64,000 bases of DNA from Lachnospiraceae bacterium (GTDB lineage: Bacteria > Bacillota > Clostridia > Lachnospirales > Lachnospiraceae): the NCBI GenBank assembly GCA_017513005.1, contig JAFWDM010000078.1:17228-81227 (forward strand). The letters are read 5' to 3'. Positions within the stretch are counted from its first letter, which is position 1; every line of letters starts with the position of its first letter. Made by a program: the position numbers and the translations under genes. Below, one piece after another: positions 34,046 to 43,162 of the stretch. Under the pieces are notes generated by a model. That model ran no database searches. It saw only the letters and a list, made by a program, of their open reading frames with translations, and was not told where the DNA came from.

Positions 34046-34921
34046 TCATTCGAACCTGAGGCATGCAAAAAGCGCCAGGTCCGCCTTTGTATTGACATTG
34101 GTGAGCATCCTGATCATTGCCGGGTCGGTAATGGGGATCCTTTTTGTCCGGCACCGGTCCGCCAGACTGCGGAGCCGGAAATCCCCTTCCCTGATCCGCT
34201 CCCCGATCTGCGGGGCAAGCGTCCTGCTGTACAGGGCACAGGTCAGATGCATGCGTCCGTCCGGTGTCACCGGGCAGACCAGGTCTACATCCTCCCCCCT
34301 GCCTTCCAGCAGCCGCAGGAGCAGGGGCTGTCCCAGTGCGGGGATATCACAGGAAGTGATCAGGGCCCACCGGCTTTTGCAGGTCAGAAGGGCTGTCCAG
34401 ATCCCGCCCATCGGGCCGCATCCGGGGAGCCGGTCAGGCAGGACGACCCAGTCCTCCGACAGACCGTACAGCCGGGCGCTGCCCGCCTGCTGTCCTGTAC
34501 CTGCGGGTTCCTCCCCACCGACGGGCTTTTCTGCGCCGTCTGCTTTTTTCCCGCCGACAGAACCTTCCCTGTCAGCAGAGCCTTTCTCGTCGGCGAATCC
34601 TTTCCCGCCGCCGGATTCCTCCCCGCCGGCGGATCCTCCCGTGCCTATTCCATAAGCTACGGAAAGATATTTTTCCGGAAACATCTCCAGACAGGCCGCG
34701 ACCGCCTGCAGAAATGTGCCGCCTCCCCAGGGGAGCAGCGCCTTGTCCTGCCCCATGCGGCGGCTCCTGCCGCCCCGCAGAAGGACCGCACAGCAGTCCC
34801 TGATCTTAGCAGCCTGGCCTTTGTCCTCTTCTGCATCCATCCGGATCTTAGCAGCCGGGTCTTTGCCCTTTCCTGCATCCGCCCGGATCTCCGCAGCCGG
34901 TTTCCGGTCGCAGCAACTCAT
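34046..34921 (-). CDS. mobA: Molybdenum cofactor guanylyltransferase MobA
   Basis: Attaches GMP to Mo-molybdopterin to give the MGD cofactor needed by DMSO-reductase-family enzymes such as the one at 46810-49407. Signature LRGGRSRRMGQDKALLPWGG after a repeated N-terminal AAKIR-D-A segment; then GPMGGIWTALL, SCDIPALG and VNTKADLA. A ~45-residue Gly/Glu/Lys repeat (bases about 34505-34650) is inserted after SVAYGIGTG. Start: ATG 34921 after GGTGGG; an alternative GTG at 34954 overlaps the upstream stop (GTGA). Confidence 0.92.
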   Translation of the reverse strand: MSCCDRKPAAEIRADAGKGKDPAAKIRMDAEEDKGQAAKIRDCCAVLLRGGRSRRMGQDKALLPWGGGTFLQAVAACLEMFPEKYLSVAYGIGTGGSAGGEESGGGKGFADEKGSADREGSVGGKKADGAEKPVGGEEPAGTGQQAGSARLYGLSEDWVVLPDRLPGCGPMGGIWTALLTCKSRWALITSCDIPALGQPLLLRLLEGRGEDVDLVCPVTPDGRMHLTCALYSRTLAPQIGERIREGDFRLRSLADRCRTKRIPITDPAMIRMLTNVNTKADLALFACLRFE

Positions 34922-34950
34922 ATTCCCACCCTTTTCCGGTCCATACTTTC

Positions 34951-35910
34951 TCACATCCGCAGACGCAGTCCCGCCAGGATCGTATCCGGCTTCATGCGCA
35001 GTACGCTGTACATCTCCCCTGCCATGGAAAAGCCGCAGTCATCGCAGACTCCCATGAGGCTCCCCGGGCAGTTCGGAAGCTTCCTTCCGTCAATGAGTAT
35101 GTAATTGGCGATCCAGCAGTCTTTCGGAAACCCCCGCTTTTTCATGATCTGCAGGCCGGAGACGGAATTCATGACCGGATATCCCCTTTTTTTATAGGCG
35201 ATGATCCTGTCGATCACGCGGTTTTGTTCCTCCCGGTCCATCATCAGTGATTCTGTGCCCGGAAAGGGTGTGTGAAAATTGAAGGCGATCTGCCGGACCG
35301 CCGGATTCTCCTTTGCGTAGCGGATCAGCCTTCCGACAGAATCTTTGTTGCGGTTATTGACTGCCATGGCGATGCTCAGGGCCGGATGCCCGCTCTCCCG
35401 GATATTTTTGTCCAGTTTTGCAAAGGTACCCCTGCCGCGTATGCGGTCGTGGTACTTCCCGTACCCGTCGACACTGACCCAGACAGAGTCTGCCAGCGTG
35501 TCCCCGAAGGGACGCTGTCCGTTGGTCGTCAGCGTGCAGGACCAGAAGCCCTCCTCCTTCGCCAGGCGGTAAAGGTCATTTAAACCGCGGCCTTCACAGT
35601 CGCGCCAGAGCGTGGGCTCCCCGCCTTCGAAGTCGACAAAGCGGGATCCCATCCTGTAGGACCAGGCCAGCTCCTTCCGGATCTCTTCATAGGGCTTCAT
35701 CCGGGACCCCCGGTGTCCTTCCTCCATGCAGTGCTTACAATGCAGGTTACAGTAATCCGTTACAAACAGGACTGTCTGCAGAGGGCGTTTCTGCCCCAGG
35801 ATCCGGCTCCGGAAATACCACCACGGTAGGTAAGCTGTTTTCTTTATATTCCCTGCAAACCCTGTGACAGGCCGCCGGATGACCGGCAGTCCCTCTGCTG
35901 TTTTTTTCAT
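34951..35910 (-). CDS. Radical SAM protein of the quinone-type operon
   Basis: 319 aa. Radical SAM cluster CNLHCKHC at about residues 54-61, then DFEGGEPTLWRD, LTTNGQRPFGD and VWVSVDGYGKYHDRIRG as in SPASM/HpnH-like enzymes. Four C-terminal Cys (CWIANY, NCPGSL, VCDDCGF) could hold an auxiliary cluster. It overlaps the polyprenyl synthase stop by 4 nt (ATGA) and abuts mobA. I do not recognise the precise subfamily. By position it may modify a quinone or lipid carrier, or a peptide/cofactor; no known Mqn or Men radical SAM enzyme matches well. Confidence 0.83.
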   Translation of the reverse strand: MKKTAEGLPVIRRPVTGFAGNIKKTAYLPWWYFRSRILGQKRPLQTVLFVTDYCNLHCKHCMEEGHRGSRMKPYEEIRKELAWSYRMGSRFVDFEGGEPTLWRDCEGRGLNDLYRLAKEEGFWSCTLTTNGQRPFGDTLADSVWVSVDGYGKYHDRIRGRGTFAKLDKNIRESGHPALSIAMAVNNRNKDSVGRLIRYAKENPAVRQIAFNFHTPFPGTESLMMDREEQNRVIDRIIAYKKRGYPVMNSVSGLQIMKKRGFPKDCWIANYILIDGRKLPNCPGSLMGVCDDCGFSMAGEMYSVLRMKPDTILAGLRLRM

Positions 35911-36911
35911 CTGCAGCCTCCCTGCTGGCTCTTTTGCAGAAGGCCCCGGAAGACATCACTGACTCCGTGGTCGGGAAGCGTCTCGACCGCCTGCAGAGCT
36001 TTCTGCGCATACATCTCCATATCGGCCGCAGCACGGGCGAGGCCGCCCGAAGAGGCAACGACCTCCTGCAGGCACTGCGCCTCTTTTTCGCCGAATCTCC
36101 CCGCTTCCGCCTCCCGGAGCAGAGCGACGATCTTCTGCCTGGCCGGTTCTTTTTCCATGGCATACAGGACCGGCAGCGTCAGGATCCCCTCCCGGAAATC
36201 CATCTGCGTGCACTTTCCCTCCCGGGCAGCGTCAGAGACAAAATCCAGAAGGTCATCCCTGATCTGAAACATATACCCGAAATTGACGCCCAGATCCTCG
36301 AGCTGCGCCTGCACGTCCTCCCGGCAGCCGCTTTCCACCGCTCCCGCCCTGCAGGCAAGCCTGCACAGGGCAGCCGTCTTTCCGTAGATATTGCGCATAT
36401 ACTGGTCTACCGTGGTGTCCTCGCGAAAGCGGCACGCCATCTGTCCGAGCTCTCCCATGCACATGGCTTCCACAGCCTCTCCGAAAAAAGCCCCGACGCG
36501 GGTGAAACCGTCCCGGAACAGGCTCTGTACGATCCTGCTCAGGAGCAGGTCTCCGGCATATACCGCCCTGTCTTTTCCGTATTTCGACTGGATCGTAGGG
36601 GCTCCCCGCCGCAGCGGGGCATCATCCACGATGTCATCGTGGATCAGAGATGCCATGTGAACAAGCTCCACCAGCGCTCCCAGCCGGCAGAGTCTCTCCC
36701 GGGCTGTCTCAAAGCGCTCCCCGTACCGCCCTGCCAGAAGCAAAAGCCTGGGGCGCAGTCTTTTCCCCTTTGATTCTCCCACGTCGCGCAGGATCTCTCC
36801 GATCGCGCCGCCAAATCCCGGATCCCGCAGACAGGCAGTCAGGTGCCTCTCCACTTCCGCCATTTCCCTCTGCAGGTCCTCTTTCTCAAATCGATTCATT
36901 TTCTGTATCAT
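35907..36911 (-). CDS. Polyprenyl diphosphate synthase (trans, long-chain type)
   Basis: 334 aa. Makes the prenyl tail of quinones from IPP. First Asp-rich motif HDDIVDDAPLRRG and second QIRDDLLDF are intact, as are GKRLRPRLLLLAG and YGKTAALCRLAC. Most like heptaprenyl/solanesyl synthases (HepT, IspB). Chain length cannot be read safely. ATG 36911 sits very close to GGAGGGG; ATG 36899 is an alternative. Next to UbiA, which would use its product. Confidence 0.93.
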   Translation of the reverse strand: MIQKMNRFEKEDLQREMAEVERHLTACLRDPGFGGAIGEILRDVGESKGKRLRPRLLLLAGRYGERFETARERLCRLGALVELVHMASLIHDDIVDDAPLRRGAPTIQSKYGKDRAVYAGDLLLSRIVQSLFRDGFTRVGAFFGEAVEAMCMGELGQMACRFREDTTVDQYMRNIYGKTAALCRLACRAGAVESGCREDVQAQLEDLGVNFGYMFQIRDDLLDFVSDAAREGKCTQMDFREGILTLPVLYAMEKEPARQKIVALLREAEAGRFGEKEAQCLQEVVASSGGLARAAADMEMYAQKALQAVETLPDHGVSDVFRGLLQKSQQGGCR

Positions 36912-37138
36912 CCCCTCCGGTCTGTGTCTGCATCTGTTTTCTGTAACAGGTCTTATTATCCCATCGCTATATTACCTTACAGGGATTCCGTCTGGCAAGA
37001 CGACGACACAGGGCAGCACGCCGGTTACGGCGATGCGGGGTTTTACCGCCCCGGGGAAAACTGACCGGCGCGGCAGCGAGCGGCACCGCGATCGGACCTT
37101 CCCGCCGCTCCGGGGAGAACGTATTCATAAAGAGCTTT
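36912..37138. other. Intergenic gap between ubiA-like and prenyl synthase genes
   Basis: About 227 bp. No gene, terminator or clear promoter seen. It holds GC-rich short inverted repeats. Confidence 0.4.
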
Positions 37139-38089
37139 TTACAGGATCCTGCACAGGACCAGATGCATCGCCACAGAAGCGAGATACCCCTCCGAGAGCC
37201 AGAAGGCCATGCCGGAGACCGCCGCCGTCGCGCGCAGCTTGTTGTCTCTTGTGCGCGGCTGGCGGAAGACGCCCCGGATCCCCCTGCGGGCTTTCCAGAC
37301 GGCCCCTGCCAAAGCCGGCAGTCCCAGCGGGAAATACCATGCCGTCACGACGGCGAGCTGAACCAGCCAGAAGACCCCCATCCCCTTTGCCAGGTCCTGT
37401 GCCCCTTCACGGCCCAGGAACATGGGGAGGGTGCGCCGCCCCGCCTGTGCGTCTCTCTCCATGTCGCAGGTGTTGTTCTCCAGCATGAACATGGAGACCA
37501 CCATCATCATGGGAACGGCTTTCCAGAGCACGATAAAGTCCAGCCGCCCTGTCAGGGATGCATGAACAGCCAGAGGAATGAGCCCGCCCATGGTAAAGCC
37601 CGACAGGACCTCCTCGACCGGAAGGTGGGAAGTGGAGACCCATTTGCCGGAATAGGTCGCGGTGATGACTGCCCCGAAGGCCCCGATCACGGCGGGCACC
37701 GGCCCGCACCGGCAGACCACATAGATCCCCATCAGGCAGGCAGCCGCAAAAAACGCTGCCCCGTACCGGAGGGCCGGCGCGGGATCCTCGACCTGATGAA
37801 AGGCCAGCGGCCCCTCTGCCTCCGCCACAATATTGTCCGCCGTGTCATTGCCCCCGATGTAATCGTAGTAATCGTTGAGCAGGTTGACTGCGCAGTTGGC
37901 CGCTGCGGGGATCAGCAATAGAAAGACCGCGAGCACAGGCTGCACCCTTCCCGTCTCCTGGATCGAAAGGAGCAGGCCCAGGACCGCCGGGTTCAGGGCC
38001 GAAAGGAGCACAGCCCCGGGCGTAAGCATATCGATAAACACCTCCCAGGTGATCCGCCGGAGCGGCTCCCTTTGCTCATGCTGCCTCAT
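37139..38089 (-). CDS. UbiA-family prenyltransferase (MenA-like)
   Basis: 316 aa, eight to nine transmembrane helices. Both Asp-rich motifs are present: NDYYDYIGGND and ENNTCDMERDAQAGRRTLP. The sequence fits 1,4-dihydroxy-2-naphthoate polyprenyltransferase (MenA) best, giving demethylmenaquinone if DHNA is the acceptor. No other men or mqn gene lies in the window, so the ring substrate is uncertain. It starts 1 nt after the fixX-like stop, with AAGGG just upstream. Confidence 0.88.
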   Translation of the reverse strand: MRQHEQREPLRRITWEVFIDMLTPGAVLLSALNPAVLGLLLSIQETGRVQPVLAVFLLLIPAAANCAVNLLNDYYDYIGGNDTADNIVAEAEGPLAFHQVEDPAPALRYGAAFFAAACLMGIYVVCRCGPVPAVIGAFGAVITATYSGKWVSTSHLPVEEVLSGFTMGGLIPLAVHASLTGRLDFIVLWKAVPMMMVVSMFMLENNTCDMERDAQAGRRTLPMFLGREGAQDLAKGMGVFWLVQLAVVTAWYFPLGLPALAGAVWKARRGIRGVFRQPRTRDNKLRATAAVSGMAFWLSEGYLASVAMHLVLCRIL

Positions 38090-38090
38090 C

Positions 38091-38375
38091 TCAACCCTTT
38101 TTAAACGCGACCCCCATGCCGCCCATGGGATGGTCCCAGGACTTGACGATGCGGCCGCCCGTGAGCACCCTGCAGGTCCCGCACTCCAGACATCCCTCGT
38201 AGCTGAACTCGACCGTGTTGTCCTCCCGCAGCCTGTACAGCTTTGCGGGACAGGCCATGACCAGCCGCTCCTTCAGTGTCTGGTCCGCATACTCTCCGTC
38301 GATCTGAATATGCGGCGTGCTGTCGACGTTAAAGCGGTTCAATCCCAGTTTATCTTCAATCGTCATTGCCATCAC
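38091..38375 (-). CDS. fixX: FixX-like ferredoxin
   Basis: 94 aa. Cys-containing ferredoxin-like protein of the FixX/ETF-quinone oxidoreductase C-terminal type: CPAKLYRL and YEGCLECGTCRVL. It overlaps fixC by 4 nt (ATGA), so the pair is translationally coupled. It should form the Fe-S half of an ETF:quinone oxidoreductase. Confidence 0.93.
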   Translation of the reverse strand: MMAMTIEDKLGLNRFNVDSTPHIQIDGEYADQTLKERLVMACPAKLYRLREDNTVEFSYEGCLECGTCRVLTGGRIVKSWDHPMGGMGVAFKKG

Positions 38376-39664
38376 AATGCACCCATGCCCTTTCTGACAT
38401 CGCCCAGGATCTTGAAGATGCCGACCTTTTTCACTGCACCCATTGCCGTCTTCGTGAATTTTTCAGGTTTCGACCCGTCCACCAGGAAGAGTCCCCGCAT
38501 CATTTCGTCGATCATGCCCGGATACTGTTCAAAGATGCGGTGATTGTCGATAAACGCGGGCATCTTCCGGAAATGCTTCATGTCTGTAAAAACAAAGCTG
38601 TCATTGAGCTTCTTTTCGTACAGGGACAGGGCCGCTTTGCTGAAATCGCCCTTTTCCTTCGCCTCGATGATCGTCTCTGCGGCGAGCCGCGCGGACTCCG
38701 TGCAGCAGTCCATCCCGCGGATCGTGAAACCCAGATTCATGACGAGCGCCGCGGCATCTCCTGCGACGAGCACGCCGTCCGCATACAGCTGCGGGATCAT
38801 ATCATACCCGCCCTCTGTAACCAGGTGGGCGGAGTATTCCTGGATCTGTCCGCCCGTGAGAAGGTCCCTGACGGAAGGATGCTGCTTGAGACGCTCGAGC
38901 ATATCCCTGGGAGCCACGCCCCCGTAACCGATCTCCTCGATGGTCTCCACGATCCCGACGGAAAGGGAATCCTTATTGGTATAAATAAACCCGCCTCCGA
39001 CAGCGCCGTTTGTCACATCTCCCATAAACAGATTCGCGATGCCTTCGCCGTCCTTTACGCCAAACCTTTTGTTGATCTCCTCTTCTCCGAAGTAGATGAC
39101 CTCCTTGACGCCGACTGCCACCTGTTTGGGCGTAAGCTCTTTTTTCAGGCCGAGCTGCTGCGCGAGCAGTGAGTTCACGCCGTCCGCCAGCAGGATGCAG
39201 TCCGCGTACATCTCCTCCTCACCCGCCAGCACGCCGCAGGCTTTCCCGTTTTCGTCCTGGAGGATCCTGTCCACCCGGATCCCGTGGATGAACATGGCGC
39301 CCGCCTCTTCCGCCTTTTCCGTCAGCCAGGGGTCCAGATTCGCTCGCAGGATGGAATAGCTCGCCATCTCTGGTCTGCGCATATCATCGTCGTCGTATTC
39401 CACGGTAAAGGCCTTGTCCTCACTCAGGACAGAGATCTTTTCCCGGACGATCTTTCTCTCCACCGGCGCTTCCTCTCCAAATCCCGGGAAGACCTTTTCC
39501 ATCGCGTGTCCGTACATCCGTCCGCCGGTCACTGCCTTCTGTCCCGCCCCTTCCGCGCGCTCGACCACCAGCACTTCCAGGCCTGCCTGCGCCGTCAGAT
39601 AGGCGGCCACACATCCCGTGATGCCTCCTCCCACGATAATGACATCAAATTTTTCCTCTGCCAT
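38372..39664 (-). CDS. fixC: FixC-like FAD-dependent oxidoreductase (ETF:quinone oxidoreductase type)
   Basis: 430 aa. FAD-binding FDVIIVGGGITGC at the N-terminus, YDMIPQLYADGVLVAGDAAA near residue 300, and NLGFTIRGMDCCTESARLAAE follow the FixC pattern. Start at ATG 39664 with AAGGGGAG upstream; the extension to 39733 lies in repeat DNA. It would take electrons from an ETF (FixAB, not in the window) and pass them with FixX to a membrane quinone. Confidence 0.93.
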   Translation of the reverse strand: MAEEKFDVIIVGGGITGCVAAYLTAQAGLEVLVVERAEGAGQKAVTGGRMYGHAMEKVFPGFGEEAPVERKIVREKISVLSEDKAFTVEYDDDDMRRPEMASYSILRANLDPWLTEKAEEAGAMFIHGIRVDRILQDENGKACGVLAGEEEMYADCILLADGVNSLLAQQLGLKKELTPKQVAVGVKEVIYFGEEEINKRFGVKDGEGIANLFMGDVTNGAVGGGFIYTNKDSLSVGIVETIEEIGYGGVAPRDMLERLKQHPSVRDLLTGGQIQEYSAHLVTEGGYDMIPQLYADGVLVAGDAAALVMNLGFTIRGMDCCTESARLAAETIIEAKEKGDFSKAALSLYEKKLNDSFVFTDMKHFRKMPAFIDNHRIFEQYPGMIDEMMRGLFLVDGSKPEKFTKTAMGAVKKVGIFKILGDVRKGMGAL

Positions 39665-39816
39665 TTTCTCCCCTTTCTCCTCTATAGCGGCGTTTTCGCT
39701 TCCCTTATATCTGACATACAGACACTTCCGCATCTATATGGCTGTCCTGTTGATATGCCTGCTGCCCGGTCTCTGCTGCCTGGTCTCTGCTGTACGGTTT
39801 CCCCCATGCGCTGCAC

Positions 39817-40695
39817 TCAGCCCTCCCCGGCCTGCGCGGCCCTTCTGCCCAGCAGCCTGCAGCAGAGAACACTGATCTCAAAAAGAAGCAGGAGCGGAAA
39901 AGCCAGCATACACTGCGAGACGACATCGGGCGGTGTCAGGACCGCCGCAGCGACAAAGACGGCCAGAATGATATATTTTCTCGCCTTCACAAGCTGGTCC
40001 GCTGTGATCAGCCCCAGCCCGGAGAGCCAGATCATCAGGACAGGCAGCTCAAACATGATCCCGAAGGGAACCAGAAAGGCGAACAGGAAATCCACATATT
40101 TTCCCAGGGAAAACATCGGGTCAGCCATTCCGTCCCCCATATTGACGAAAAAATTCACCGCCAGAAAAAATACGAACCGGTAGGCAAACAGGACCCCCAG
40201 AAGAAACAGCCCCAGGGCCGCTGACAGGTAGGCCAGCGCCGCCCGTCTCTCCCGCCTGTGCAGGGCGGGGCGCACGAACCACCAGACCGCTCCGAAGACG
40301 ACAGGGCTTGCGAGAACAGCGCCTGCGATCAGGGATATTTTTGTCTGGGCCCCGAAGGCTTCCGAGACCTCCGTGTAGATCAGCTGTACGCCTTCCCCCG
40401 CCAGAGGACCACACACCCGCCGGACCAGCCTGCCGCTGAAGAAGAAAAAAACGACCAGAAAGCCGGTGACGACGGCAGCCATGCTCACGAGCAGGGCGCG
40501 CCGCAGTGCCCGGAAATGCTCCAGCAGGGGCAGGGCCTGCATGGGCTCCTCCCCGGGTTCCTTTTCCTGTCTTCTGCGCACTTCTCCCTGTCCCTGCAGA
40601 GGCTTCTCCTGTCTGTTCAATGCCGCAGGTTCTTCTGCAGCTGCAGGCTCATAGCTCCTCATGGGTCCTGCCGGCTTCCTCCTTCTTTTCATCAC
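39817..40695 (-). CDS. tatC: Sec-independent protein translocase TatC
   Basis: 292 aa with six membrane helices. The core starts at LLEHFRALRRALLVSM (the LxELRxR-like motif) and includes ALHRRERRAALAYLSAALGL, FGIMFELPVLMIWLSGLGLI and AVLTPPDVVSQCMLAFPLLLLFE. Residues 1-50 are a charged extension. It overlaps the tatA 3' end; ATG 40662 is an alternative start. It should export the twin-arginine molybdoenzyme coded at 46810-49407. Confidence 0.95.
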   Translation of the reverse strand: MMKRRRKPAGPMRSYEPAAAEEPAALNRQEKPLQGQGEVRRRQEKEPGEEPMQALPLLEHFRALRRALLVSMAAVVTGFLVVFFFFSGRLVRRVCGPLAGEGVQLIYTEVSEAFGAQTKISLIAGAVLASPVVFGAVWWFVRPALHRRERRAALAYLSAALGLFLLGVLFAYRFVFFLAVNFFVNMGDGMADPMFSLGKYVDFLFAFLVPFGIMFELPVLMIWLSGLGLITADQLVKARKYIILAVFVAAAVLTPPDVVSQCMLAFPLLLLFEISVLCCRLLGRRAAQAGEG

Positions 40696-40834
40696 TGTCG
40701 TCCGGATTCAGCTCCTCCTTGAATTCACGTATGCTTTTCCCCATCGCCTTCCCGATCCCCGCGATCCGGCTCGTTCCGAACAGGGCGATCGCGATGATCA
40801 GGATCAGGATCAGTTCTGTGGTTCCCAGCCTCAT
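40649..40834 (-). CDS. tatA: Twin-arginine translocase subunit TatA
   Basis: 61 aa. One N-terminal membrane helix (LGTTELILILIIAIALFG) followed by the hinge and amphipathic helix KAMGKSIREFKEEL and an acidic tail, typical of TatA. AGGAGG upstream. First gene of the tatA-tatC-fixC-fixX-ubiA-prenyl synthase run. Confidence 0.95.
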   Translation of the reverse strand: MRLGTTELILILIIAIALFGTSRIAGIGKAMGKSIREFKEELNPDDSDEKKEEAGRTHEEL

Positions 40835-40932
40835 TTTTTATCCTCCTGCCTTCCATGAACGATCTTCTATCTTATGAATCTTATGAACTGTCTTCTGTCT
40901 TTGATATTTTTATTATACCTTTGGCCCTGTTC

Positions 40933-40977
40933 AAAAAATATCAGGGGATACCCTCTAAATGGAGAGGGAATCCCCTG
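40933..40977 (-). terminator. Terminator of the two-component operon
   Basis: Stem CAGGGGATACCCTC/GAGGGAATCCCCTG (40942-40955 with 40964-40977), one mismatch, with T6 on the minus strand. It lies 70 nt after the response-regulator stop and 100 nt before tatA, so tatA must have its own promoter. Confidence 0.88.
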
Positions 40978-41046
40978 TTCGTCACTGTCCTGTTTCATTT
41001 TACCTGCCTGCATTCGCAGATTCTGCTCTGTCGCCGATCGACGCCG

Positions 41047-41700
41047 TTATTGCAGCAGCTTTTTGCGCAGAGCATACTCCACCAGCTCCGCCCGGGTCCT
41101 GAGCCCCAGTTTGTTCATGATCTTGGCCCGGTAGCTCTCCACTGTCTTGACGGAGATAAAGAGCTTCTCTCCGATCTCCTTGTTGCCGTATCCGCGGGCG
41201 ATCAGGGAGAGGACCTCCAGCTCCCGCTCCCGCAGGGACAGATATCCTCCCTTTCCCTCCTCGTGGCGGTTGACAAAACCGTCCACCAGATGGGGCACCA
41301 TCTCCTTGCTGATATAGTCGCTCCCCTCATATACCGTGTGGATCGCCTCGATCAGTTCCTCCTCCGGGACATTTTTCAGCAGATATCCGGAGACGCCGAT
41401 CTGTACCGTATAGAGAAGGTATTCCTTGTCCGCATGCATCGTCAGCATGATGATCTTCACATCCGGATATTCCGTGTGGATCCTCCCCGCTGTGACGACG
41501 CCGCTTTCTCCGGGCGGCATACTGATGTCCAACAGGAGAATGTCCGGCTGCAGCTGTGAGACGACTTCAACCGTCTCCTGGCTGTTGGCGGCCGTACCGA
41601 CCACCTCGATATCCGGCTGGTGATTCAACAGCATTTTCAGCGCATTGCGCACGATCGTATGATCGTCCGCCAGAACGACCCGAATCATTTTCCCCCGCAT
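41047..41700 (-). CDS. NarL/NreC-family response regulator
   Basis: 217 aa. Receiver domain VVLADDHTIVRNALKMLL with acidic pair, phospho-acceptor Asp in ILLLDISMPP, conserved Thr in IIMLTMHAD and Lys in GYLLKNV. C-terminal LuxR/NarL HTH: LSLRERELEVLSLIARGYGN then KEIGEKLFISVKTVESYRAKI. Start at ATG 41700 after AGAGG; the frame runs to 41880 only through repetitive DNA. Its gene follows the kinase. The likely target is the respiratory operon. Confidence 0.94.
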   Translation of the reverse strand: MRGKMIRVVLADDHTIVRNALKMLLNHQPDIEVVGTAANSQETVEVVSQLQPDILLLDISMPPGESGVVTAGRIHTEYPDVKIIMLTMHADKEYLLYTVQIGVSGYLLKNVPEEELIEAIHTVYEGSDYISKEMVPHLVDGFVNRHEEGKGGYLSLRERELEVLSLIARGYGNKEIGEKLFISVKTVESYRAKIMNKLGLRTRAELVEYALRKKLLQ

Positions 41701-41789
41701 ATTCTTTTTCCTCTCAAAAATGGCTGCTGCCCGCGCTCTGGCATGCGCGCGGCAGTATCTTTGCGCGTCGTTTTTAAAGCCTGTACTGT

Positions 41790-41880
41790 GCCGGAACCCC
41801 TGCGTTATCCGGATGAGCTGTGCTATCCGGAAAGCCTGCATTGGTCTGCGGACCTGTATCCTTCTGCGGACCTGTTCCAC
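41790..41880. repeat. Short degenerate repeats between kinase and regulator genes
   Basis: Units around TATCCGGA(A/T)GAGC and TCTGCGGACCTGT(A/T)(T/C)CC, 2-3 copies each. Confidence 0.6.
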
Positions 41881-41883
41881 TGC

Positions 41884-43020
41884 TCAGGTATCCTGCACCA
41901 CGAGCATGACGCAGGTTCCCCTCCCCGGCGCAGACCGTACAGTCAGCTCCGCGCCGATGCTGGAGGCCCAGTACTGCATGCCGGGCAGTCCCATGCCGCC
42001 GCCCTTGCTCTTCACATTCTCTGCATCAAAACCTTTTCCGCTGTCCCGCACCTCCAGGCGCAGTGTCCCGGCCCTGTTCCAGTGCAGGTTCACCTCGATT
42101 TCTCCGGTCTGCGCATATTTACAGGCGTTTGCACAGGCCTCCTGACAGATTCGGTACACGACCGTCTCAACATCCTGCCCGAAGCGGCGTCCGTCCGTAT
42201 TCTCCGTGAAATCCACATGGATCCCGTGGCTGGCTTCCAGAAAGCGGAAGTGCTGCCGGAGCGCTTCCCCCAGCCCCAGGTCCTCCACGACCCCGGGTTT
42301 TACGCGCAGGAGGATCTCCCGGAGTTCCTCCTGGATCTGGTTCAGAGATGTGTCCGCGACCTGCAGTCCCTCCCGGACCTCCTCCATGTCCCGCGCATAT
42401 TTGAGCGTGCGCAGCTGCATCTGGACCCCCACAAGGTTCTGGATCACGCTGTCATGAAGGTCTCTGGCTATGCGCTGCCGCTCTTCATTGATCGCCTCCC
42501 GCACGGGGACATCGACCAGCTCGTAGATCGGGAGCGCCTGATACTCCGGGTGTACCGTCTCGATCGCGTCCTCATAAGCCGAAGCCTCCGCCTCCATCCC
42601 GCAGATCCCCCCTGCGAGCAGGTCCAGCAGCTGGGCATACCGCTCCCTGGTGATCCCGCCGGCCTGCCGCATGGCCAGCAGCAGGACCCCCTCGATCCTC
42701 CCTTCGGCACGGAGCGGGAAGGCGGCAAAGCTCCGCAGGTCCTCGGCGAGCAGGATGGGGGAATTCACGATCTCGCTCTCGCTGTAGGTCTGCAGCGTAT
42801 CCTGCACGATCATCGCCTTTTCCCGACCGTAGACACCGCCCGCGACCCCTTTTCCGGGCTCCAGTACGATCTTCAGATAGTTTTTGCTGCGGTTCCCGGA
42901 AGCTTCTTTCCACACCAGAAGTGTGCTGCGTCCGCGGACTGCAGACGCCATCCCGGCGAAATCAAAACCCGCCTTTTTCCGGAGAGAACGCAGACAATCC
43001 TTCCATGCCTGATGCTCCAT
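41884..43020 (-). CDS. GAF-domain sensor histidine kinase (NarX/NreB-like HisKA_3 type)
   Basis: 378 aa, no membrane helix. Residues about 15-165 are GAF-like. The HisKA_3 phosphoacceptor is in EERQRIARDLHDSVIQNLVG (about residue 202). The HATPase core includes QEACANACKYAQ (N box), DSGKGFD and GMGLPGMQYWA. Cytoplasmic location suggests an internal redox or ligand signal. AGGAGG upstream. It forms an operon with the response regulator and is divergent from the polyferredoxin gene. Confidence 0.93.
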   Translation of the reverse strand: MEHQAWKDCLRSLRKKAGFDFAGMASAVRGRSTLLVWKEASGNRSKNYLKIVLEPGKGVAGGVYGREKAMIVQDTLQTYSESEIVNSPILLAEDLRSFAAFPLRAEGRIEGVLLLAMRQAGGITRERYAQLLDLLAGGICGMEAEASAYEDAIETVHPEYQALPIYELVDVPVREAINEERQRIARDLHDSVIQNLVGVQMQLRTLKYARDMEEVREGLQVADTSLNQIQEELREILLRVKPGVVEDLGLGEALRQHFRFLEASHGIHVDFTENTDGRRFGQDVETVVYRICQEACANACKYAQTGEIEVNLHWNRAGTLRLEVRDSGKGFDAENVKSKGGGMGLPGMQYWASSIGAELTVRSAPGRGTCVMLVVQDT

Positions 43021-43162
43021 GATGCGCCTCCTGCTCCTGACAATGTGTTATACTGACAGCAGAAGCCAATCGTTTTTCTCTGTCCCTGCTGTACCCGCTG
43101 TATCTGCCGCCGTATTCGTTGCAACCGTCCCCACTGTAATCGCTGTAAAAAGGATCTGAACC

